A DNA stretch of 64,000 nt, taken from the NCBI GenBank assembly GCA_001939145.1, contig LSRX01001210.1, forward strand, positions 19,498 through 83,497, given 5' to 3'. Shown here piece after piece: positions 1-11,693 of this stretch; positions within the stretch are counted from its first letter, which is position 1, and every line of letters starts with the position of its first letter. The translations under genes were made by a program, and so were the position numbers. The stretch is from Symbiodinium microadriaticum (Eukaryota > Sar > Dinophyceae > Suessiales > Symbiodiniaceae). The notes under the pieces are model-generated. The model was not told where the DNA came from, did not search any database, and was given only the letters and a program-made list of their open reading frames with translations.

Positions 1-42
1 ATATATATATATATATACATATACACACACAGAGAAACTTGT

Positions 43-126
43 ATGTATGCATGCATGTATGTATGTATGTATGTATGTATGCATGCATGCACGTACGTAT
101 ACATAACTGTATGTGTACATACATGC

Positions 127-159
<33 letters not shown>

Positions 160-226
160 TGTCTGTATGTATGTATGTATGCATGCATGCACGTACGTAT
201 ACATAACTGTGTGTGTACATACATGC

Positions 227-259
<33 letters not shown>

Positions 260-378
260 TGTATGTATGTATGTATGTATGTATGTATGTATGCATGTAT
301 GTATGTATGCATGTATGTACGTATGTATGTATGTATGTATGTATGTATGTATGTATGTGTATATATATATATATATGG
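43..378. repeat. GTAT-type microsatellite with 100-bp higher-order period
   Basis: Nearly pure (GTAT)n/(ATGT)n. A variant block beginning GCATGCATGCACGTACG occurs at 81 and again at 181, exactly 100 bp apart, so the array also expanded as a longer unit. The open frames here are Tyr/Met/Val/Cys repeats caused by the microsatellite and are not genes. Confidence 0.95.
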
Positions 379-404
379 ATGGATATATGCATAAGTAGAA
401 AAAG

Positions 405-485
405 AATACAAAATAATAGAATAGAATAGAATAGAATAGAATAGAATAGAATACAAGGGCAAGAGAAGAGAAGAGAAGAGAAGAT
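405..485. repeat. (AATAG)n then (AGAAG)n microsatellite
   Basis: Pentamer repeats AATAG followed by AGAAG mark the edge between the GTAT array and the telomere-like mosaic that fills the rest of the window. Confidence 0.9.
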
Positions 486-576
486 AATTGATGTACCGAT
501 AAGCATATAACCCCTAAGCCTAAACCCTAAACCCGAATCTAAGCCCTCAAACCTAAAGCCTAAACCCCTCAACCCG

Positions 577-660
577 GAATAAGATGCCGTGGCTCATGTC
601 CGAGTAGAGCGTGAACTCATGCCCAGCGGGGTCGACGAGTCTCAGGTGTTCCTTGAAAGC
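577..660 (-). CDS. Exon-like coding island, unknown protein
   Basis: Minus strand reads AFKEHLRLVDPAGHEFTLYS and on to SHGILF, with mostly G/C third positions. Two of the plus-strand frames contain stops; the third was not checked. It is surrounded by telomere-like tracts. No family recognised. Could be an exon or chance. Confidence 0.35.
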
Positions 661-940
661 GGCTAAGGGTTTAGGGGTTTGGGAGTTTCCGACAATTAGG
701 GCTACCCCATTTTGGGTCCTTCTTTAAAAGGGTGCCGTACAAAATTTGGGACCTAAACAGGGACCCTAATTTAGAGAACCTATCATGTAGAGTCTAAGGT
801 TTGGGTCTTCGGCCCTAAACTCTAAACCTTACCTCGACCCCCCAACTGCCGTCTAGCATACCCCCAAAGACCCACTATTAAGGACCACAAGGTCTCTAGT
901 AGAGGGCCCTTGATGGGGGCTGGTGAAGACTAGGGCTTTA

Positions 941-1041
941 TATGGTTCTCTAAATTAGGGTCCGTTTTAGGGTCCCGTTTATAAGGGCGCCGTACTATAC
1001 ATTGGAGACCTAAAAAGGGACCCTGATTCAGAGAACTACCC
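941..1041. repeat. Inverted-repeat element, family D
   Basis: Family D begins GGTTCTCTAAATTAGGGTC and ends with the complement, TTCAGAGAACTACCC. The middle carries the conserved GGCGCCGTACTAT. Best copies: here, 10,294 and 34,961. Half copies lie at about 717-790, 9,950-10,008 and 41,118-41,192. Confidence 0.7.
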
Positions 1042-1230
1042 ATGTAGGATTAAAAGGGCTAGGCTGTACAAGGCTTTTTGAGAAGGATTCCTGGGTTGAG
1101 GTGTTACTCTGCTGTTTCGGTGGGGATTCGACATAGCCAGGAGGCTCTGCTGATGTTGGTAGGGTTTTAGGGTTTAGGGTTTTGGGTTTAGGGTGAAGGT
1201 TTGGGGTTTGAACTTTCAGGGTGGGCTGTT

Positions 1231-1338
1231 TAATGAAGGGGCCTTAACACTTCGAATAGAGCTTTGAATACCCTTATAGTACAACTATAAGAAGGAACCC
1301 TAAGGAATAGACATATTGGTAATTACTGAGGCTTCCCT
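1231..1338. repeat. Inverted-repeat element, family C (diverged)
   Basis: Starts AAGGGGCCTTAACACTTCG and ends GGTAATTACTGAGGC, matching the better family C copies at 29,572 and 49,283. Diverged. Confidence 0.6.
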
Positions 1339-1377
1339 GGTAGGCTTTAGGGCTGAGGGATTCTAGGGGTGCCAAGG

Positions 1378-1449
1378 GTCTTCATGCACAACGTCAAGGC
1401 CTACGTTGCCGGGGTTTGGATGCCCCCGTTTGGAGCTCTTTGCTCGGAT
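1378..1449 (+). CDS. Exon-like coding island, unknown protein
   Basis: Plus strand reads VFMHNVKAYVAGVWMPPFGA with C/G at almost every third position. No splice boundary is certain. Unknown protein. Confidence 0.35.
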
Positions 1450-2164
1450 CCCTAAACCACAAACCCTAAACCCTCTCGTTCCTTTTGGGGCTTGCTTCTG
1501 GGTTCCTTTGGAGTTTCCTCTAAGGGGTTCCTTTGACCTCGCAACCCTTCGACGCCAAAAAAAAAGCCTCCCAATATAGCGGCTTTAGCAATCAGACTAG
1601 GGCTTGGGGAGTTTATTTTCTTTTGAAGGCCTTTTCTGCAGCAGATTCACAGGGAGCCCCAAGGGGCTTAGGGCTTAGGGTTTGGGGCGTATCATAGTAT
1701 AACTGGTTTCTTAACCCGAAGACAAATCCACGCTTTCAAACGCAGAAAGTAAGGGACAACCAATTTTCCTGTCATCGGCACCCCCTCAATGACGACCCAC
1801 CCTCCAACAAAAAAACAAAACGTCATAACAACGGGTCCTCCTATCAAGATTCATAGCAAGTAGACCTGACAGCACCCTAAACCCTAAACCCTAAACCACA
1901 AACCCTAAGCCTTAAACCATAAACCCTACACTCTAATCCCTTACAGTGGCCCTCCAGAGCCTTCATGGAGTTCTAAGCCATTTTGAGTTGGATGTCTTGG
2001 CTCACTGGTTTGTAACCGACACCCTAAACTCGCAAACTCTGGGGTTTGGCCTTTCTACGGTTTGGGGTTTAGGCTTTTGGGCTTTAGGGTTTTGCGTTTA
2101 GGGCTTTAGGAGTTTAGGGTAAGGGGTTTACGGTCTATAGGTTGCCGGGTTCTAGTAATGTCTA

Positions 2165-2258
2165 GTGAGTATGGCATGGCAGCCTGCCCTTGTCACCATC
2201 CCGCCGGGAGTCGGTGATGTCATACGACGCGTCCTTGGTTTCAGTGAGATCCCCAAGG
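2165..2258 (-). CDS. Exon-like coding island, unknown protein
   Basis: Minus strand reads LGDLTETKDASYDITDSRR, then a GTGACA that could be a donor. A plus frame is also open, so strand is uncertain. Confidence 0.3.
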
Positions 2259-3146
2259 GATACCCTAAAACCCTAAACCCTTTTGGGCTTGGGATGGCTT
2301 AGGGTTGAACCTCAAAACCTGCACCTTGACCTAGACCCCCCAACTACCCTAAGTACGTTGGGGCTCACGTCCCAGGCGGTTTAGGGTTTAGGGTTTTGGG
2401 TTAGGTTATAGAGAATACCTGTAAGGAAAGGGACAATTTAGGTAATCTTCCCGACATCCCTAAATCCTAAATTGACCCTGAACCCGAAACCCTACTGAAA
2501 GTAGCGAGGCCCTTAGTTACTACGTCCCGAAGGTAGGGTTACACCTGAGGTGACTGAAGCAATGATAACCCTGCCTTACCAAGTCCCGCAATCCTAGACC
2601 CTGCAACCCTATAAAACCCGTAAAGAATCACTGTATAGAAGAAGCCCTGAACACCCATAACCGAAGCAATCTACGGTTTACCCTCTGCTTCACTGCCCAA
2701 GTGGCTGCATTTGCGGCCCGGGTTCGCAGTCGATGCTGCTGCCTTCTTGCTTGGCTGGGGCTTCGGCCTAAACCCAAAACCCCAAACCCCAAACCCTAAA
2801 TCCTAAGCCCTAGTTAAACCCTAACCTCTCAAGCGTTTTGTTTGAACGCCTCTTTCTGTCAGCCCATTTAGGGCTTATAAGGCTTCAACCCTAAACCCTT
2901 GTCCCTAAACCCCCTAAACTCCCGAAACCCCAAACCCTAAACCCTAAACCCTACAACCCTAAACCCTGTAGGAGTGTCGGGCTTAGGGTTTAGGGTTTAC
3001 CTGGACCCCAAAGAACCTACCTTTTGCGGAGTTATATAAGGAAATCAAAAATAAGGAACCCTACACAGGGTAGGTTCTTCAGGCTTCCGGTAGGCTTTGG
3101 GGTTTGAGGTTTCTATAGGGTTTACAGGCCCTATCACTAGCTATAG

Positions 3147-3238
3147 GTTCCCCAGTAGCCCCTTAATAATAAGGCTACCCCTTTTTCCTTATATTCAGCT
3201 TTGATCAGGAGACCCCCCACATAAAAAGGGCAACCTAG
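3147..3238 (+). repeat. Inverted-repeat element, family E
   Basis: Resembles the E copies at 11,588 and 16,138: left end GTTCCCCAGTA, central ATATTCAGCTTTG, right end CAACCTAG. Diverged at the right arm. Confidence 0.6.
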
Positions 3239-3861
3239 ATCAGGGTTTCCGGCTCCTGGGTCTCAGCCCTACACCTAAGGCTTTAGAGGGCTCTTCGGGC
3301 TGAAACCCCCGGGATAAGGCCCGAAGCCCTAAGGAGTATAGGGTTTAGGGTTTGGGGTAGGGTTTAGAATCGCAAGCCTTTTGAAGGAGATGTCCTAAAA
3401 CTTAAAAAAATTGCAAGTATTGAACCCTGAACTGAATCCCGAAACCTTACTCCCCAAACCCCACCCCTTGAAGTTTATGTGCTGTCCAGCCGCTGCTCGT
3501 GGGTCCTGCGCGTGTCGTCATCTGCCGCCTGCGAAGGAGGGGCGCTTTGGCTGGTTTAGTTCCAGCATCACCCTTGGGGGTTTCGGGTTGGGGTTTAGGG
3601 ACTTATAATTGCTGATTTCATAAGCCCCAAAAAGTGTACACTTTTTAGTTTACACGATAAGACCATCCCCAGAAGCTCCTTCAGCTACTAAGTTGACAGT
3701 AACGGTGCCCTTTAGAGCCGAACGTTACCGCAAAGGGGTACCACTTGAAGACCGAGTTACCTGATCGGGTTTTATGCTGCGGCATTGGGGGGTTCCCGTT
3801 CTGGGTTAGGGCTTCACCTGGCTAACTGGGTGGGTCCTTTGGACCCTTCGGGCCTTCGGCT

Positions 3862-3967
3862 TACCTACAAAGTCTGCATTGTAGTTTGCTTGCTTGGTTT
3901 AGCCAAGTTTTGTATTTAGGATCCTGCAAGGTAACCCAGAAAGGGAACTACAATGGAGATTGTAGGT
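3862..3967. repeat. Inverted-repeat element, family B
   Basis: Family B is bounded by TACCTACAGTCTCCATTGTAG and its complement, GGAACTACAATGGAGACTGTAGGTA, about 90-106 bp long. The centre contains GGTTTAACCA and GGATCCTA. Both ends carry TA, consistent with insertion at TA. Confidence 0.8.
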
Positions 3968-4532
3968 CCATCTGAGACTAAGGCCGTCGGCCTTTTGCGA
4001 AGGCCGGGCCCGGATTGCCGCGTGGGCAAGTTGTGCCAAGTGGATTTAGGGTTCACAAATTCAAAAACTGCTTTACTCGTGCGCCGCCCGCTATCCTTGC
4101 GACGAATTACACTTCCTCTAGTCTGTTATGTCTATTGGTGCCTATTATAGCATATATCGTAGATGAAAGTGTTGTACTAGAGTTCGACCGCACTCGATCG
4201 CCAAGGTGGCCTGCTCTCTCAAAGCGAGGTGCCCTGCGTCCCCGCTCTTGCTGGGAACGCTCGGAAAACACACAGCATCAAACCCTACGCAAAACCTACA
4301 AGCCCAAACTAAAACCATACAGCCAAAATTGAAGTGCTGAAAGCCCACCCCCCCAGCAACCCGTGAAAAAGGACACCCTCCTCCCTGTCATTCAGGCTTG
4401 ATAGGGCGATGGGGAAACCCCAAATAACGAATCATCAAGAAGCGTTGCACGACTGGGGCCCTAAACCCTAAACACTAAATCCTAAACCCTAAGTCACGAA
4501 AAGCACCCCTGCGCTCCGCACCTGCCATTTCA

Positions 4533-4590
4533 GCTCGAAATGGACTTGAAGAAGAGGGAAATAGCTCAAGCCCTCAACGACCTTGCGGCT
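4533..4590 (+). CDS. Exon-like coding island, helical
   Basis: A pyrimidine-rich CACCTGCCATTTCAG precedes an open frame reading LEMDLKKREIAQALNDLAAL, a heptad-like helix. The end is not clear; a GC donor is possible. Unknown protein. Confidence 0.4.
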
Positions 4591-5428
4591 TTAGAGTGCA
4601 AACACCCAAACAGGGCTTTACAACTTTCAAAGTTCAGGTTTAGAGATCAGGAGCTTCAAGGTTTAGGGTTTAGGGTGCTCTTCTGTTCAGACAAGGCCTT
4701 CTACCTGCCCGGTAAGGCTTAAGGACATCGTGCGGGCTTAACTCCCTAGCTTTGGGTGTAGGGTTTTGGGGATTAGGGCTTTGGGGTTTGGGGTTTTGGG
4801 GCTTATCATAGGGTTTTGGGTTTAGGATTCAGGGTTTTATGGGGGGGTGTTCAAAAGGATGCGGGTCTTGTGGTATGTCGCAGTACATGATATTCCTTAT
4901 TCATTCAGCAAGCCGAAGGAAAGCATGAATATTTGACCAGGCTTCTGTACAATACAAGAAGAGCACAATCAATCTAGGACACCCACAACGGTAGAGAGTT
5001 TCAGGGAAACTCCACATCCCCCCTAAATCTAAAGTATGGAAGTATCCTTAGGGTGACTTGCAGTTTGAGGCCTTGTTCTGTCGTGTATGGGCCGAAACAC
5101 TAAACCCCAAACCCTAAACCCTAAGCCCTCGACCCTAAACCCCAAGGCCTAAACCCTGAACCCCATGACCCCGAACCCCAAAACCCTAAGTACGTAGGAC
5201 CTTTATGTCTTATTTGACGCACGCCTTGGGCTAGAAAACCGGAACGTTTCAAAAAATACAATGTTTTCAAAACTTGAAAAAGCCATAAAATATTGAAAAA
5301 TCCTTAAAATTTTAAGGATTTTCAAATATTGAAAAAACCTTCCGAAGTTAATTAATTCCGCCTGGGCCGGGTTTAGGCATGGCTCTAGGATCCCTACTGG
5401 TGATGCTGGGGTTTAGGGTTTAGGATCC

Positions 5429-5434
5429 TACTGT

Positions 5435-5470
<36 letters not shown>

Positions 5471-5472
5471 CG

Positions 5473-5504
<32 letters not shown>

Positions 5505-5624
5505 ATATATATATATATATATCCTGCATTACCTGAAGGATCCTAAACTGTGGGGATTATGGTGTATTCCGATTTCACTATATTCCTTATTATGGGTGAT
5601 GCAGGATTTATGTCATCAACTGTA
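5429..5624 (+). repeat. Family A element with internal microsatellite expansion
   Basis: Left terminal repeat reads TACTGTTGATGATGATG and then runs into about 65 bp of (GAT)n and 18 bp of (AT)n before resuming at CCTGCATTACC. The right end is GCAGGATTTATGTCATCAAC. Compared with the compact copies (105-108 bp), the GATGATAT of the terminal repeat has expanded. Confidence 0.85.
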
Positions 5625-5703
5625 TAAGGACCCTAAACTATGAGAATTATGGTATATTCCTTATCATGGGTACTGCAGGATTTATATGATCTCATCATCT
5701 GTA
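5625..5703 (+). repeat. Partial second copy of family A, in tandem
   Basis: Repeats the inner and right part of the preceding element: AAGGACCCTAAACTATGAG to GCAGGATTTATATGATC. The left arm is missing, so it looks like a partial tandem duplication. Confidence 0.8.
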
Positions 5704-6192
5704 TGTCTCTGAACCCTAATCCGTTCGCTAGGCCGAACAGGGTTGTCCGTGTCAGGGAAAGGCCTTTGGTTCAGGGTTCTGCCGTAGCTCTTAGGCAATG
5801 CAGCGGCCTCAATAGAAGTAGAAAAATGTTTTCGGGTGTGTTTTCAATTCTATAAGTAGACTACGGAGCCCGAAGTACTAACGAATACCACTGCCAATCA
5901 TAATTCTTTAGGCTCCTATATTAGCTTGACTGATCTGTCTCCTCTTTGCTGGGGGGGTGGCGACTAGAAGGGACGGACCCATATCTCCTTCCGGGTTTCA
6001 GGGGTGGAGGGACCAGCCCCTGCACCTCTCAACGCCCTACAGTAGAAGCCCAAAAGTTGGAAACCCAATAGCCCCAATCCCTAAGAGTAATGTATAGGGA
6101 ATCCCAGCACTATTTGTCCTTAATCCGGTTTCCAACTTTTTGGGGTTTACTATAATACTGCAGGGCCTTGGCGGTTTTGTTTGCGATGCGCC

Positions 6193-6250
6193 ACTCTCTC
6201 TCTCTCTCTCTCACTCTCTGTCTCTCTCCCCGCCCCTGTCCCTCTCTCTT
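6193..6250. repeat. (CT)n tract
   Basis: A dinucleotide CT run with small interruptions. No gene is seen next to it. Confidence 0.9.
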
Positions 6251-6611
6251 ACCTGATGTACATGACGGGGCGAACCTAATCACCACAGAACAAACAGGAC
6301 GAACATGAACTTAGCAGCTGAATACCCGATAGTCCACCTTTCAATTATGGGTCGATTTGTCAAAATCCCCTCCGAAATGGTAGCCGGAACCTATTCAGCT
6401 ACTCGGCAAACAAACAACAAAAGAACACCTGGCTGAAGACCAGTAAAACAAGACAAACCTGGCCGAAAAGACTTTAAGCACACATCCCACGCTCGGAAAA
6501 GGCAATGGAGTAAAGAAGATGCAAAAAAAACCCTGAAACCTGAACCCTAAAAACACAAAAACCTTAGCCCTAAAAGCCCTAAACCCTTAAAGCAGAGAAC
6601 CCTGGCCTCAC

Positions 6612-6690
6612 CCGACACGTCGGCCCAGCGCCGCACTTGCAGACGCTCGGTGAATGTGGCGGTGTCCACTCGCTCGGTGTAAACTTCCTT
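6612..6690 (-). CDS. Exon-like coding island with canonical donor
   Basis: Minus strand reads KEVYTERVDTATFTERLQVR and on to RWADVS, followed at once by GTGAGG, a good 5' splice site. About 80% G/C at third positions. The upstream AG is CGAAG. No family recognised. Confidence 0.5.
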
Positions 6691-7855
6691 CGAAGGCTTT
6701 CGGAGATTTTAGGGTTTAGGGTTTAAAGGCTTTCGGAGTTTTAGGGCTTAGCGTTTATAGGTTTTAGGGTTTAGGGTTTCCGGGAGTTTGGGAGATTGAG
6801 ATTGGCGGGGTTTCAATTTTTGGCCTTTGGGGATTTGAACCGTTTATGTTGCTTTCGAGGTTACGGTCTTGAGGCTTTAGGGCTTTGGGGTTTAGAGATG
6901 TGCGTACGACCACAAAAGAAGCTTGGGAGACGCCTGCCATACTCTAATAAGCCCTACTAAATACGTCAGTTGCTGGACCTCATGTCATGTTGGGTTCCTG
7001 TGTTCACCACAGTTTTGAAATTTAAGTATGGGGTATGCAAGGGTGTTACAAGGACTTTCTTAAGTTTGATACCCATGTCTGGAGGCTTGTGCAGATTTCG
7101 AGGTTGCCAGATTTATGTGTTTAGTGTGTTCTGCTGCGGCTGCGCGGGTTCCAGGGTGTTTGCAAGGGCTGTTATGACGCGACACAGGGCTGATCTTAGA
7201 AACCCTATAAACCCTAAGTCCTAGTTTTGAGTAGTGCTGTTCCATCCTCGGAGTCTTGTTGGGGCTTGGTGTGGGGCCTCGATAGTTCCGTCGGGCGGCT
7301 CGCAGTTGCTCTGCTTGGGCTCTTGTAAGATTTCAGGGCTGAGGGTTTAGGGGTGTGAGGGCCTGTGAGGGTTTAGGATTTTGGGTTTCGGATTGCTGGA
7401 ACTGAACCTTCCGACCCCTTACAGTAGCAATCGTGCCACCCAGCGGCTGTCTTCGTGCTACCGTCCGGCTTCGTTACCACTCCTGCAGAGCAAACATCAG
7501 AGTAAAGCACTTGAAACCCACACCCTATACTTACAACCCTTCATGCGGAACCCTAAACCCTAAACCCTATACTTACAATCCTTAAAATGGAACCCTAAAT
7601 CCTAAACCCTATACTTACAACCCTTAACTTAACCCGGAACCCTCATCTTACAACCAAAATCCCGACACCCTTGCTAGGTCCGAGCATTACGTACTGTTTC
7701 TATGGCGGTTTATGGTGTACTGCCAAGGATGCTCGGGCTCTTCGGGCGGGACATGATACTAATTACACGATTATCATCGGAAGCCTACGGCATCTTCTTC
7801 TTGGAAACTTTTAGGGTTTAGGGTTTATATAAGGGTTTAAGGTTAAGAATTTTAC

Positions 7856-7978
7856 CATGCATGTAGGGGTCCAGGGTGCAGCGCGACACCCACACCCGAA
7901 CCAGTTGCTGCCAAAGCAGCGTGTCCGCGTCTCGTGGTGGTAACAACACGCCTGCACTTCCGGGATAGGACGACATGC
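7856..7978 (-). CDS. Exon-like coding island, 41 codons
   Basis: On the minus strand a CCTGGCAG acceptor precedes GCATGTCG, and a CATG/GTAAAA donor ends it. The frame includes SSYPGSAGVLLPPRDADTLL and VWVSRCTLDPYMH. Both ends carry splice signals. Unknown protein. Confidence 0.5.
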
Positions 7979-8025
7979 CTGCCAGGCTGGGATTCGGGCT
8001 TCGGGGTTTTATAGGGTTTACATTT

Positions 8026-8133
8026 CTGGGTGGTAGTTTTGGGGCCCTTAAGGAGGTATTTATGAATAGGTACCTCCGTAGGAACCATAAGGGATATTTG
8101 GAAGTTTCCCAGATTCCGAAAGTGCCACCTAGA
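8026..8133 (+). repeat. Inverted-repeat element, family F
   Basis: CTGGGTGGTAGTTTTGGGGC at the left, AAAGTGCCACCTAGAT at the right, and a conserved inner hairpin GAATAGGTACCTCCGTAGG. Copies: here, 10,559 and 61,519. Confidence 0.75.
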
Positions 8134-8602
8134 TTTGATATGCTATTTGATGTGCTCTGGAGAGAGGTGGCAGCTTGGGGCCTGTGCCCCTGAAGCCCCA
8201 AATCGGATGTCGGCAGGTTTGGTAGGCTTTGGTGCTTGTCTGGGCTGTTCTGTGGGCTCTTTTTGAGTGTGCCATCTTCGTTTAAAGGCTTTCAAAGGGC
8301 CTTGGCTTTAATTTCAGGGCCTTATTCGAGTCTTAACATGCTTTACTAAGCTGAACAATTACTTTGAAAATCGCCCTAGTTCAGGGTCCACCCTAGTTCA
8401 GGGTCCGATGGAAGGGAACGGGGAAGCACCCCTGCCCTAAAACCTAAGCCCAAAACTAAATCACCCTAAACCCTGGACCCTAAACCCTAGAACCCTGAAC
8501 CCATAAGCCCTAAGCTCTAAACCCCTAAACTTTAAACCCGAAACCTCTACACCCCTAGATTCCCAAAACTCCTAAATCACAACACTCCTAAACTCAAAAC
8601 AC

Positions 8603-8663
8603 GCTCGGCCTTCACCTCCTCTATGTAGTCCATGATGCGGTCCTGGATGCAAGAGAGAGCTCT
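8603..8663 (-). CDS. Exon-like coding island, helical
   Basis: Minus strand TTTGAAG acceptor, then RALSCIQDRIMDYIEEVKAE, then a GTGTTT donor candidate. About 85% G/C at third positions and an amphipathic helical look. Confidence 0.45.
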
Positions 8664-9051
8664 CTTCAAAGATGCTTTTCAGGGTTTAGGATGTTGTGGC
8701 CTCAAGCTAGCGAAAACCCGTAAACCCTAAACCCTAAGCCCTAGACCCTAAAACACGACGATCTCCGAAACCACCGAAGAAGAAAAGACCCGACGCTCAT
8801 AGACGAACACGGAACCTGCAGCACGGACGCTTTAGGGTTTAGTGTGTAAAAGGGTTCAGGGTTAGGGTTATCGTCTTCTACACAACAACTCTACCAACTT
8901 ACTTCCAATGCTTCCTGCCCAGTTTGGGCGATCAGACCCAAACGCCTAGCCAAAACGCTTGGGCTTAACACTTAAAGCGTGCTGTAGACCATAAGAGCTC
9001 TGCACGCCTAAGCAACCCTTATAGACCCCTAGAGATCCCTTATAGAACCCT

Positions 9052-9143
9052 TATACATGACTGACTTCAGAACCCCTCCTACAAGTTAAACTCTTGGCCT
9101 ACTTATTGTAGTTGATTTAGAAACCCAAAAAGTTAAAGTCCTA
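9052..9143. repeat. Dispersed non-palindromic repeat, family O
   Basis: Contains ACAAGTTAAACTCTTGGCC and GTCCTAAGAGCCAACCAG, which recur in order at 31,850-31,968 with small changes. No terminal inverted repeat is visible, so it differs from the hairpin families. Confidence 0.7.
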
Positions 9144-9305
9144 AGAGCCAACCAGAAGAATGACAAGTATAGATCCAAACGCAACCACAAACCAACCGAA
9201 GGCCGCCCCCCAGGTAAAGCTGAGCTGGCCGGCCGTGTGTTTCAGACGGAGAAGCCCCCTTGCGGTGGGGTTCAGAAAAAGGGCCTCAAGGAGGTAGACT
9301 GCCTC
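9144..9305 (-). CDS. Coding-like island, 54 codons, possible membrane helix
   Basis: Minus strand frame reads EAVYLLEALFLNPTARGLLR, then a hydrophobic run WFVVAFGSILVILLVG to a TAG. The hydrophobic end abuts repeat family O, so it may be intron read-through. A membrane segment is only an inference. Confidence 0.35.
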
Positions 9306-9643
9306 GGATTTTTTGGGAGCTTTCTTTAAGGGCTATACACCCTAAACCCCTAAACCCCTAAAGCCCTAAAACCCCTAGAAAACCCTAAACCCCAAAGCCC
9401 TGAAACCCTAAACCCCAAAGCCCTAAAACCCTGAACTCCTAAACCCTAAACCCGAGGGCCGTGCTCCGTCCGTTTGAAGGCTTCGGGTTTCGGGGTGTAG
9501 GAGTCTCGGGGTTAAGGCTCTTGATTGGGGTTCGAGGTTTACGTTTCAACGCGACTGCCGAAGAGCTTCAAGGTGGATGAGGGTTTAGGGCTTAGGGTTT
9601 AGGGTTTAGGGTTTAAGGGTTTCTATTGGGGGTTTATACTTAC

Positions 9644-9695
9644 CCGGCGGAACAGCAAGGACTTCATCAGGGAGCTTAACGTTCAGGAACAAGGC
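9644..9695 (-). CDS. Small exon with canonical acceptor and donor
   Basis: Minus strand CCTGCTACAG precedes GCC, and the island ends CCGG before GTAAGT, a consensus 5' splice site. The 52-nt interior reads ALFLNVKLPDEVLAVPP. One of the better-bounded islands. Confidence 0.5.
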
Positions 9696-10293
9696 CTGTA
9701 GCAGGAGACCGCCCCAAGTAAGGTACCTTACCAAACCCTGGCCCTAAACCCTAAACCCCTACTAAATCCAAAACCCTAAACCCCTACTAAATCCTAAACC
9801 CTAAACCCCCATATCCTAAACCCAGTAAGGGTACCTATACGCGACTGGTAAGCTTCCTATACAGTAAGCTTCCTTCGGGCTGAGGGCTAAGAGCGGTTCG
9901 GGTTAGGGGTATAGTTGAGGATTCAGGATTAATTGGAGCAGGAGTTGGGCAATTCTCTAAATGAGGGTCCCTTTTTGGACCCCAGTGTAGTACGGCACCC
10001 TTGCAATCCCTAAACCCTACACCCTCAAAGAAAGCCTAAGCCCAACGAGCTCCAAGCTAAAGCTACCCTCTATCATACCCCCCCCCAAATACCCACCATT
10101 ACCATGGAACTAACCTTTGGCGCTCAAACCCCAAATCCACAAAATAGTCTCCTTAAACCCAGAACCCTAAACCCTAAACCCTAACCCTAAACCCTAAACA
10201 CAAATCTATCGCAGCTGTGTTGCATACACGAGAAGTAGACCTCAGAAGGAAGGAAGGCTCAGAAGTCCAGGATGGTTAGTTTCTGCTTGCATT

Positions 10294-10394
10294 TGGGTAG
10301 TTCTCTAAAGTAGGGTCTTTTTTAGGTCCCCAAAATAGTACGGCACCCTTATAAGACCGATCCTAAAAGGGACTCTACTTTAGAGAACGCCCCA
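10294..10394. repeat. Inverted-repeat element, family D
   Basis: TGGGTAGTTCTCTAAAGTAG against CTACTTTAGAGAACGCCCC: nearly complete terminal inverted repeats about 100 bp apart, with AAAATAGTACGGCACCC inside. Confidence 0.8.
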
Positions 10395-10558
10395 TTTCCT
10401 TCTATGGGTTCGGGGCTTCGGGGTTTGGTCTCTGGGGTTTTGGGCGTAGGCTTCGAAGACGTGGAAATCTCGTACAGGCATGTAAGAGACCCTAAACCCC
10501 AAACCTTAAACCCGCCTTGGCCCGAACACCGTCCAGCTTCGACAGGGTCGGGCTTGTA

Positions 10559-10660
10559 GCTGGGTAGTAGTTTTGGTGCCCTTACGGAGGTATTTATGAA
10601 CAGGTACCTCTATAAGAACCATGAGGGAAATGTTAAAGCTTCCCAAACTGCCACCCAGGT
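10559..10660 (+). repeat. Inverted-repeat element, family F
   Basis: GCTGGGTAGTAGTTTTGGTG to CTGCCACCCAGGT, with the inner GAACAGGTACCTCTATAAG hairpin. Second copy of F. Confidence 0.75.
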
Positions 10661-11522
10661 AAAGGTAGTTAGGGTATCTAGTAGCAAAAACGAGGGCGGG
10701 GCTTTCGGGGTTGGTTCTACTAGACGATCTGGGAATCGTTGATGTTGAGGGCCCTTTATCTGAACTCTGCATACCTTAAAATTCTAGCTCCGAGGGTCCA
10801 GCATCAGGGCTTATATCTTAAGGGCTCCTCTTGAGGGTTCGAGTAGAATCTTGGATAAATGCAGACTGCTGATTACTGCGCTTCCTCTTTGAGGGCCATT
10901 GACGTTAGGATGCCTGACGGGAAAGGATTTATGAACCTCTAACCCCCCACTGCATCTAGGAGTTTCCATGCAAAAAAGATGCAATGGAGACCGTAGGCAA
11001 TAACTAGGGTCCTTCACCCTGTCCTATTGGCCTTCTCTTCTCCCTTAACACCCGTTCGTCGCGACTACAAAGGCTCAAACCAAGGGCACTTCGATGACAG
11101 ACCCTCCTCAACGCTAAACCCTGAACAATAAGCCCCAAACCCGTACAAACCCTAAATCTTAAACCCTAAGCCGATCCTTACTATGAAAGACCCGCTTCAT
11201 CTTCAGCCGAAGCGTCGGCAGTAGAACTCCTCGAGGATGAACAGCGCAGCGGCCAAAGTAATAAGAAACCTGGTTCAGGGTTTAGGGTTTAGGGTTTAGA
11301 GCAACAAACCTGAGCAAGGAGGGTCCTTACTTACTGGTCCGTCAATGGGCTCTTTGCCGTCAATGGGCTCCTTGCCTAGACCCCGACTATTAAGGACCAT
11401 AGGGACCTTGGGGAGTGCTGTTAGGGTTTAGGGTTTAGGGACCATAAACCCTAAACGCTAGCCTTTTCCGACTGCGGGAGTCTGAAAACACGCGACTCTG
11501 AAGTTGAAGAGTTAGAGTTTAG

Positions 11523-11596
11523 AGGGGAGGGTCTTCCCGGGTTCCTTTGAGGGTGGGCAAGGAAACTGAGGCTGGATTTTGTGCCTGGGTTCCTCA
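11523..11596 (+). CDS. Exon-like segment upstream of family E element
   Basis: Open from a TAG at 11,520-11,522 and reading VGKETEAGFCAWVP to the split codon CA at the element's GTAACC. If the E element is spliced as GT-AG the frame continues into 11,689-11,845. Confidence 0.4.
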
Positions 11597-11693
11597 GTAA
11601 CCCCTTCATAATAAGAGTACCTTCTTTCCTAATATTCAGCTTTGGTAAGGAGACCCCAAACCAAAAAGGGCAAAAGGGTACTACTCAGGAACC
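11588..11693 (+). repeat. Family E element; candidate introner with GT-AG ends
   Basis: Terminal repeats GGTTCCTCAGTA and TACTCAGGAACC face each other. On the plus strand the left arm offers GTAACC (11,597) and the right arm CTACTCAG (11,688), a 92-nt GT-AG unit. The copy at 16,138 has the same signals with the same 92-nt spacing. Confidence 0.7.

Noticed and set aside
1-485. Long open frames of Tyr/Met/Val/Cys repeats
   Set aside because: They translate the GTAT microsatellite in all frames.
1968-1995. AGCCATTTTG resembling part of the dinoflagellate spliced leader
   Set aside because: The match stops after 10 bases and lacks the rest of the leader and its donor.
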